Positions 28,501-37,500 of a stretch of DNA of 64,000 nt are shown here, piece by piece; positions within the stretch are counted from its first letter, which is position 1; each line of letters begins with the position of its first letter. The notes beneath the pieces are model-generated. The model ran no database searches. It saw nothing but the letters and a program-made list of their open reading frames with translations, and was not told where the DNA came from. Where the stretch lies: contig CACVBU010000271.1 in NCBI GenBank assembly GCA_902728285.1, forward strand, positions 1,474,423-1,538,422, read 5' to 3'. The position numbers and the translations under genes are program-made. This stretch comes from Clytia hemisphaerica (lineage: Eukaryota; Cnidaria; Hydrozoa; Leptothecata; Clytiidae).

Positions 28501-31500
28501 TTTTTATTATTACAGGTCATTCGATGTGTGAATAAATATCTTTAAGAATGATTTTTTTTACTTTTGCTTACCTTATCACACTTATATAACTACTCTCGGG
28601 TACCTAATAGCCGGGGGGGTCGCTAATTAATTTTTCGAAATTTTTTTTTGAAAGTTACCTCTTTTGCCCGGTAATTCTGCTGTATCAGCCTCCTTTTCGA
28701 ACATTTTCCACCCAGGACATTTTTATTCCAACCCCCCCGCTTATTAAATTTTGAGATTTTTTCCAACCCCCCTGCTTATTCCAAACCCCCCGGCTATTAG
28801 GTACCCGAGAGTAGTCAAGTAAAAGTACGCGGTTAAAATGAGTGCGAGAATTTATTAACGCGAAAGGCAGGGTTTTCGAAAATAACCATGGCTCGAATTT
28901 TGTTTAAACATTTGTAATTAACGCGAGGTAAGCAATTCGCATTAATAACATGAGTAGTTATATAAGTGTAATAAGGTATTTTGAGAAGCACCAAAATGTA
29001 AGAAATGGAACTATACATATACGAATAATTACCACAGTAAAATAATGATAAAAACTAGATTTACATAATGTGAACAATATGCAAGAAATATTTTTGCTCT
29101 TATTTTTAACAATCATAATCGTATATTGACGAACAATATATTTCATCTTCATATTACGGTAAAGAAATTTTGTTTTGTTCCTCGAATTAGTATATTTTTT
29201 TTCTTTTTAGCTGGGATCTGGGAGTCTGGGCTGAAGGTGGGAATTTTAGGATAAGGTGGGATCTGAATTTTCAGGTGGGACCTGGAACCCCCTTGCACAC
29301 TATGGTAAGAAAATTATGAACATCTGTTATCAGGTTATTTACCAGCAGATAAGATAAAAGCAATATTTTACATAAGTGTTCCCGTTTCATATCAGACATA
29401 TGCTTCATATCAGGACAGTGTCTGTATATTGTTATTATAAGCACATCCATGTCAATTCAATGTGAAAAAGCTTGTAAATTAGATGAGTAAGCAAACGTTA
29501 TCACTCTAATTTAAAAACTAAATCTAGGAGCAAATAAATAAAGGAGGAAATTAAAAGAATTAGATTATAGTAAACAAAGGAAATTAATAAATAAACAACA
29601 ATAATGGGAAAATAATACTAATTGCTATCCATCGTCACGCGACTGAAAAATTCTTTCATAGGGTATTCATTTGGCTCAAGGTAGTCAATTCTCTTTATTA
29701 ACATCTCTAAAAACAATCAAGAGCCTGAAATGGTTGAATTTTAAAGGGATTATGAGATCAGATTTTTGATATTTGGCTTGTATGGTCCAAAGCTGAGATA
29801 TGGGACTTTGAATTTTCAAATTTTTACTTGAAAACGTAAAGACTGTATAATAACTTATTTTTAGAGATTTCAAAGTCAAATTGAAAAATAATTGGGTCAA
29901 AAACTTTTGAGGTGATTCTTGGACCATAAAAGGTATCCCTAAGCCAAATATCAAAAATCATCTGATCCCTTTAAGTAAAATTAAGGGTCAAATTTCTCGG
30001 GGAATTCTTTTTCAAAATGCTCCTTTTAATGATGTGCAACTTTGGTCCAATTTTCATGTTCATACCATCAGCCAAACTGGAGTTATTTAAAAAACAAGCT
30101 TTGCTGACGTCAGCATTTTTTGGGTTTTCCCTAATATCTTTTTTGGGGTAAAAAAATTAATTCGTACTTATCCATATAGTACGTACGTAGTGAAGGGGGG
30201 GAGAGGGGGTTTAGCAAAAGCGTACATCTATTGTTCTCTGCGTACAAGGGGGGAAGGGGTATCAAATTTTTGGAAAATCTTATCGTACGTACTATATGGA
30301 CGGCCCCTTACTAAAACGTGAAACGCCCAGGAAACGAGAGGAAACGAGATGGAAACGACAGGGAAGCTAGGGGAAACGGTTAGAATCTAAGAGGTTGAAG
30401 AGCCTCTCTCGCATGTCAGTTGTCTGATATTTCTTTACCTTTATCCCATTGACCATAAACAAGCAAAAAAAACAAAATTGATAGAGACGAAGCCGTTATA
30501 GGACTTGATTTGAAACGGATAGAAACAGTAAAAATTACTGCGTGGTCGATGTAACAACGTCAGTATAACCAAATCAGTCTTCTTATGGCTTTGAAAAAAT
30601 AGCAGTCGATGAAATATTTCGTACCCAACAAATCTCATTCGTTTCTTTCCTATCATAATGCCTTAACGTTTGATACAGATGAAGTGCAGGGAGTGATTAA
30701 TAAAGCTAAGAAATTGCCTACCCTAAGTATCAGACTTCAAGTTTTCAAAGATAAATTAATAATGAATTTGAGCTGTGGTCCTGTTATATCCTGCAAGATA
30801 ATTTGCACCCAGAATTAAAAAAAAAAAGTCAAACAATGAAAATAACTGAAGCTACCTCCAGCTGAATGTAATTGTCTTAAGTAACGATCTTTTAAATTGA
30901 AAAAGCTATCCAATATTGACAAATCAACATATCCCTTCAATTTCCAGACGGAAAATGACTTACAGTAGTTTCCAATACCTTTCAACTTTGTCTCCCATTT
31001 CCCCTCGTTTCCCTCCGTTTCCGCTCGTTTCCCTCCGTTTCCTCTCGTTTCCCCTCGTTTCCAAATCGTTTCCTAGGCGTTTCCATGTCGTTTCCACCCG
31101 TTTTTCTGTCGTTTCCTCTCGTTTCCTGGGAGTTTCACGTTTTAGTAAGTACAAATTACGGCACAGCCAATTCAGTGATCTACACTCCAATATGCTTCTT
31201 TCGATATGATTTGATATGATAAGTAGGAACGGTGAAAATGGTACGGTAAATTTGGACGTGCCTTAGTTTGCCCATAGTTTGCATGTGTACAAATAATTAA
31301 AGTTCCTTTAAAGCTCGTAATCATGCTGACGTAATGTCGATTTCTGATTTGATTAAATCATGTTAGAGCTTCGTTTCCATGCCAAACATTCCGTATTAGT
31401 ATGTATTATGATGTTTGATAGATGATAATGTAGGCGATGTATGTATACAAAACCGTAGATGAAATCGTGATTTAACAATTTATTTTTATTATGAATAGTT

Positions 31501-34500
31501 GAGGCGAGATCAATTTAATTTGTTGTTCTACGGACAGATCGTTAGAAAAATATGGGTCGGTCGGTCGTCAAAAATAAGAATAAATTTTTCATTTATCAGG
31601 GTTGGTAAGGTACCGAGAAAATTTTCCAAAAAGGATCTGGATCAAAAATTCACTTTGTTTTTTATCTTCGATGAAGATCATAATAAAATTATAGTGTATG
31701 GAATGCTTTTTATGATTTTTTAATTTCTTGAATTCATTTTCAGCTTTATTCAAGTTTAATTCTTACAAATAACTAGTGTGTAAAATATATTGTGGTGGAA
31801 ATTCGATATTACTATTTTTTTGATTTTAGCAAAAATAGGGTCGGTCGGGCCCGTAGAACAACAAATTGAATTGGTATCGCCTGACAGGTTATTCTTACTA
31901 AGGCAGTTCAATTTTCTCAAGCATCGAGGATGTACGTTTATTTGCTGGACCTCGAGTATATTTGTATATTGTTTTGATATGGATTTATCATTTTATCATG
32001 TTGTAGAGGTACACCACTTAATAAGATCACAGAGTTATTTATGAGCTTTCTTTAATTGATAATGAGTTGGTTTTTGTACTATATATTCAATGTTAATTAC
32101 AAACAAGAAGGGTAAATAAAACATGTCTGGATTGAGCATGGCCCCCGGCGTGCGCATCGAATTGAGGGGGCCAAAAAAATATGTCGCCCACCATGGTTGG
32201 GCGACGAAGAAAATTTTCGCCTTTTTGCCCTTATTTCACCCCTCTAAACGGTATATATAAGATTTTTCAAAGTAAAAAAAAAAACTTTGCAAAATATTGG
32301 GGGCCATGTTGAGTTCACCCCCTCATCAAGTATGTTTGGTTTTTTATTTATTTATTTGAAGAATGAGTTTCTTTGAAAAATTGACCCATCTTGATTGCCA
32401 GAGTACACGCTTTTTATATAAGAACGTATTTTATATACCGCTGAGGTTCGGAAAATGGACCCTACGTGGGACTCGTTTTTTCAAAACTCTTGCCGAAATT
32501 TGTGAAAGAACTTCTTAAACTTTCTACTTTTTTCCACAAATTTTACAAAGAAAGGCACCCAACGAGGGACTGATTTTTCTATTTTGGTGTTTTTGCGACC
32601 CTACCTGGGACACGTGGAGGTTAAAAAAGGTACCCTGACCAGCGGCACATCCCCTTAACCCATTACCCTAGTACCCCCCTCCGGGATTCTACCCAAGTTT
32701 AAAACAATCGTTATTAAAAGTATATTTAAAATTTTATTACTTTTGACGATCATGAATTATTAGTCCTATTTATACTGAGAGGATTAATTTGTCTGAGACG
32801 AGCAATTTAGAAAACGAGCATTATGGAGGAGTGTAATTTCCATTCATGTTTCAATAAATAGGATCTCCTCCACATATCACATCTTACAAACTACTCGTCT
32901 CAGACGATTTGTCTCAGTATAAATGGAACTATTCTTTGGAAGTAATCCGGATCTTCGCTCAATAAAAATCCATTGACAGTTGACAGAAAATGTCGTATAA
33001 ATCTTGATACTTGAGATCCTGATATCTGATTAACAAATAAAAAATAAATTAACGTTTGTATAATAGACAAAAAGTTGTAATTTGTAACTCGTGTCTACTC
33101 CTTTGAAGTTATACGTTGTTGTATATTGATAATATGCATACACGTTTTTTTATAAGAACATCCAAAATCTTTGAAGCCTTCAGATGTTCTTAACTTTTTG
33201 AGTTTTAAGCCTAAAAATGTTCTTAACATGTTTTTATTTTCACCATTTTGGGAGTATTTTTGTCCATTTCCCTAAGAAAATAGGTGTTTATAGGTTCAAA
33301 AAGCCTTAAAATGTTTTTAACTTGTTCTTACAATTTTGCTAATCGAAGCCTTATGTTCTTATATACAGCCAATTCGATTGACTTCCAAATTTGCCATACT
33401 CACCAACTTTGCCAAATCTACAATTTCAATGTCACAAGATCACAGCTTCATGGCAAATTTGTACATCGCTACGCCACCATTATGATTTCCGTTTTGTGAT
33501 GCTTAGTCAGGAGAGAGTTATATCGGATCGCCCAAAGTTACCTTCATTTTTTTTTTTTTTTTTTTTTTTTATCCTCGGATCGCTGATAGTCACCTTTCCG
33601 GGGGTTTTGTTGTTTGGAATTGATTAACTAACAGTTAGGTAGGGTCAGGGTTGCTAGTAACGGCTTGTCACTGTGCCGGGTGCATACTCGGCGCCTTGGG
33701 CCCCGCAGAGTTGCTAGTAACGGCTCGAATTTCAGTCAGGTTTAAAAAAGGGGTATTTTTACCCATATTATGATAACATTAACCCCGTATTTTGCCAATT
33801 CGGTATAATTCGTTATGAATTGCGGCGATGGCTTAAGGGATAGAGCGCTGGCTTCCGAATCTGAAGGTCTTTCTTTGGTGGTGGTTCGAATCCCACTCGG
33901 TGCGAAAACTAGACTGGTCGAAATTGATGGACAAATGATTGACAGGTATGAAAACTCAGTCAGAAATAAGGAACTAAGTCTCAGTAACTCAGACAGTCAG
34001 AAAAGAGAAAGACAGGATCAGAGATAAGAAAATAAAATAAAAACATGAAGGTAACTTTGGGCGATCCGATGTAACTCTTTCCGCTTAGTCAGCAGTTTTC
34101 TGTCGGCGTTTGTAAAGCGAACGATTTTTAACCAATCAAATTGCGGTTCGGCATTATTTTGCTTTAGCATCGGAAAGTCTTCTATTTTTTAAAATCTTTG
34201 GCAAAAGTGGCAAAATTGGAGCGAAAAGAACACAGGTCTCGTGGGAACAGTGTTTTGTATGGAGACGTATGGAGGTAAATTCCAAAAACGCCAAGAATGC
34301 CAGATTCACCACATCTTTTTTATTTGGCAATTATGGCACTCAAATTTTGCCACATTTGCCAAATTTTTGTCAATCGAATGCAAAATATTTGGTAATCAGG
34401 GCAAAAATGGCATATTTTGAAGTCAATCGAATTGGCTGATAGTTTGTTCTTATAAAAAAACGTGTACCCTTTTAGAGTTTAGCCATTATACAGGGGTTAT

Positions 34501-37500
34501 TGTTTAGTTTTTTTGCTTGGTCAGCAAAAATTGGGTTTACTGTTCAGTGGTGTATATCTTACTATACTAAGTTGAGTTTATGAAAACACTTTGTAATGCT
34601 AGCCCAGTAACATATTAAGGTTTCTAAAATTTGAACGCCGCGGCTGGAAAACCTATCCACCTTCGATACAAAAAGTCTCGCGCTAAGTTTGACAAGCGTA
34701 GAAAACTCGGATAACCTTGAGAGTTTGAAATTCTGCGAGCAGAATCTGTGATTGTAAATATTTTATATAGGGGAAAAATATAACAATATTATATATATAT
34801 CGGACGGAGGATCGAGACAAAAATACCATTAGATGCTAGAAATTTCCAACATGTTTCGGCCAGGGCCGTTTTCAAGGTATATTTCTAGCTAAAAAAATTC
34901 AGTTTTTTTAACAAAAAAAAAATTTTTTTGACGTCAAATAAACGCTTTTTTGTGACGTATATTTATGAGCCGTCTGTAAGTGATCTGGAAAAAATGGACG
35001 TGTAAACACAACTTAAGGCGCTATCAAATTGAGTTCTTGGTTTAAACCCTTGGTTTAAGGTTTTTAGTTGTTGATCCAAAGTTCTCTCGTGATAGAATGG
35101 TGTTTTCAGCTGCTTTCATTTCCTTCGATTTCTTAGGTTCAATGATCGTAAATTTAGCATCTCTATTGAATTATGTCCTTCTTGTTGAAGTGTTTGCACG
35201 CGGGATGGGTCTTCTTCGGATAGTGCATTGTTCTGTGGTTGTTCAAACGGACGTTGAAGGGTTTTTCAGTTTTACCGAGTATGATTGCATTGCCTTCTAG
35301 TCGGTCGATGACGTATTTTTTACAGTTGACATTGTGGCATTTTGAATTGCGTTTGTTTGTTGTGACANGTGGTCACACATGATTTAATCAAACTTCAAGT
35401 GGTTTGTCAACTTGTCGCAGACCTGTAAGTGTGACCAATATAGATACATTGATTTAAACGAAGTGAAAGGTCTTTCAGATTTTGTTAAATTAGTGTATTT
35501 AGCCAAAATCTGACATTATGGAAAGAAAACGTTCCAATTGCTGAAATGTTCATGCATATCAGATGTTTTTGTTTATAATAGCAGCCCAGCTGGCCGTTTC
35601 AACGTTCATCTAATGTTCACAACGTCCATATAACGTTGTAACAACGTTGTGTGCCAGCTGGGACAAGTTACGTATTGTTATTAAACGTCACAAATTGAAA
35701 AATCTCTATTACAAAAGCATATGTAATTCATCTAAGACATCTAAGGGTATGACTTTTTTCAAAAATTGAGAAAAAAAAATCAAAAAGTCTCTCTAAGGGT
35801 CCCCTTTTTCAGCAAAAATCAGTCTCTCTAAGGGTCTGTTTTCGGAGGTCCCGTCTGCATATACCCCTCATTCGCCAACCCTTTTACCCCCCCCCCCTCC
35901 GGGTAGGGACCTTAGAAAGCTACGAGCCATGCACCCATAGAGGCGGTTCAATCGGGCATAGATGATCTCTAATCGTGGTTGACAATTTGCTGGAATGGCC
36001 CAGTATCGTTTAAGATTAATCAAATCACGTAATTTTATCATCAAGTCTTCGAACATTTATACGGATTTTCTTTCTAGATCTGAAAAAGCGAATTGTCATT
36101 ATACAGTCGATAATGGCGTCGAATACAAAGGTAATATATTTCTTTCCATTTAATTGCAACATCCTTACCAAAAGAAGAGTGTTCCACGCCCTTTGATGAC
36201 CCGCCGGGATTAACAACCTCAAAGTGAGGGTCGTGTTACAGATTTGATCGAAAATTTTTAATAAGATATAAAAAATAAAAAAACTAATTAAGGCTTGGGG
36301 ACATGAGAAGATTTTTTCGCATTGGTGCAATGCAACATGCTCCATCCCACCAACCTGAAACGCGCTTTCTCGTGTCTCCACCCCATTTTTCTTTCTACCA
36401 ATAAAAGTGATATCTCACTTTTGTCCCTGGGACAATGGAGCAAAATTGATTCATATCAATGTTGCATTGGGCTCTTCCAGAAAAAATCCGTTCATGGGGG
36501 GTGGAGGATATATTATTTTTTTCATGAATTACCCCTGGACATTTTGATTTTGAACCCCCTGGACACGGGTTATACCCCTGGACAAACATCAAATCAACCC
36601 CGTGGACACATAAAATTACCCCTGGACATTGGAATTTACCCCCTGGACATTGCAATTTTTTCGTATTTTTTCACTACCCCTGGACAATTCATCCTCCACC
36701 CCCCATGAACGGATTTTTTCTGGAAGAGCCCATTGCACCAACGCGAAAAAAAGTTCTCGTGTCCCTAAGTCTTTAAACTTGCTAATTTTAATCTCGCATT
36801 TCTTCTTTTTTAGCCATTTCACCGGTAGTAACACAATTACGGTTTTTCTTTCCATCGGACGGTTTTTTCTACGGATACTGTCATAAAGCGGAAAATTTTT
36901 GCTCATGGAACCATCAAAATGAACGTGTGAAATATTTGGATGAAACGGAATATCTGAGCAAACAAAATGATGTCAACAGTATTGCTGCTTCCGGATTGGA
37001 TGATATGGCGTTGGGTGGAACGCCTGAGGTTACAGACGATGCTTCAGTCGCCCGTAGGTTTTTCTTTTCTCGCTTTTAATTCCTAAAAACCCTTCTTTGA
37101 CCAAAATACACGTTTTTTTATAAGAACATCAAAAAATTTTGAAGCCTTGAAATGTTCTTAACTTTTTGGGTTTCTGTTCTTAAAATGTTCTTATTTTCAC
37201 AATTTTGCGACCTTTTTTATCCATTTTCCTAAGAAAACGAGTGTTATGTTTTCTTAAATTGTTCTTAACATTTTTGCCATCGAAGCCTTATGTTCTTATA
37301 TAGTTTGTTCTTATAAAAAGCGTGTAGATTGGAAATGAATCACTTAAAATAGTCCTGGATTTTTTTAAGAATTTTGTTGATTTAAGTTAATGAAGTTACA
37401 CGCTTTTTTTTATAAGAATACACTTTATAAGAATGTCCATGATGAAAATGGCCAAAATATTAGGAATAATGCTAAGAATATCACCATCATGAAATTTTGC

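Larger units (their letters stand above)
33366..34438. mobile_element. Nested element with CAGCCAATTCGATTGAC ends
   Basis: CAGCCAATTCGATTGACTTC at the left is mirrored by GAAGTCAATCGAATTGGCTG at the right. Against the empty site in 37107-37326 the duplication is ATA (33363-33365 and 34439-34441). TTTGCCAAAT-type words repeat inside. It carries a further insertion at 33510-34082; without that it is about 500 bp. Non-coding. Confidence 0.85.
33139..34466. repeat. TACACG foldback element, interrupted by nested insertion
   Basis: The left arm runs TACACGTTTTTTTATAAG to about 33365; the right arm resumes at about 34439 and ends ATAAAAAAACGTGTA. The uninterrupted copy at 37107-37326 has TTATATAGTTTGTTC where this one is split, giving an empty site for the insertion at 33366-34438. 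Confidence 0.8.
14609..36813. other. 22-kb last large intron of the Rel gene, repeat-filled
   Basis: No exon in this stretch could be joined in frame. It holds tRNA-like sequence (14752, 33832), tandem repeats (15202, 23550, 24230), at least fifteen foldback elements described separately, and a decayed Penelope fragment (34835-35330). The parts between these (for example 17160-17960, 26770-28200, 31150-31500, 32095-32420) are AT-rich and show nothing I can name. Confidence 0.55.

Noticed and set aside
30916..31209. ORFs rich in Arg/Glu or Ser/Phe/Pro through the GGAAACGAGA array
   Set aside because: Low-complexity translations of a minisatellite.
32640..32700. Right end of another CCCGGGG-type element (ACCCTAGTACCCCCCTCCGGG)
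   Set aside because: It resembles the end of 42245-42580, but no matching left end could be found.
14752..33903. Functional tRNA genes at 14752 and 33832
   Set aside because: A/B boxes are present but the anticodon and acceptor stems do not pair properly and both lie in repeats.
36078..36130. A 53-bp open stretch with acceptor TTTTCTTTCTAG and donor AAAG|GTAATA, reading SEKANCHYTVDNGVEYK
   Set aside because: Its length does not fit: entering in phase 1 from exon 14444 it puts exon 36814 in a frame with an early stop. Skipping it leaves one open frame, so it is at best an alternative or chance exon.
36322..36708. Overlapping ORFs of 86-128 codons on both strands around the CCCCTGGACA repeats
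   Set aside because: Their Pro/Leu/Asp or Cys/Pro/Gly periodicity comes from the DNA repeat and changes with the motif; no coding signal.
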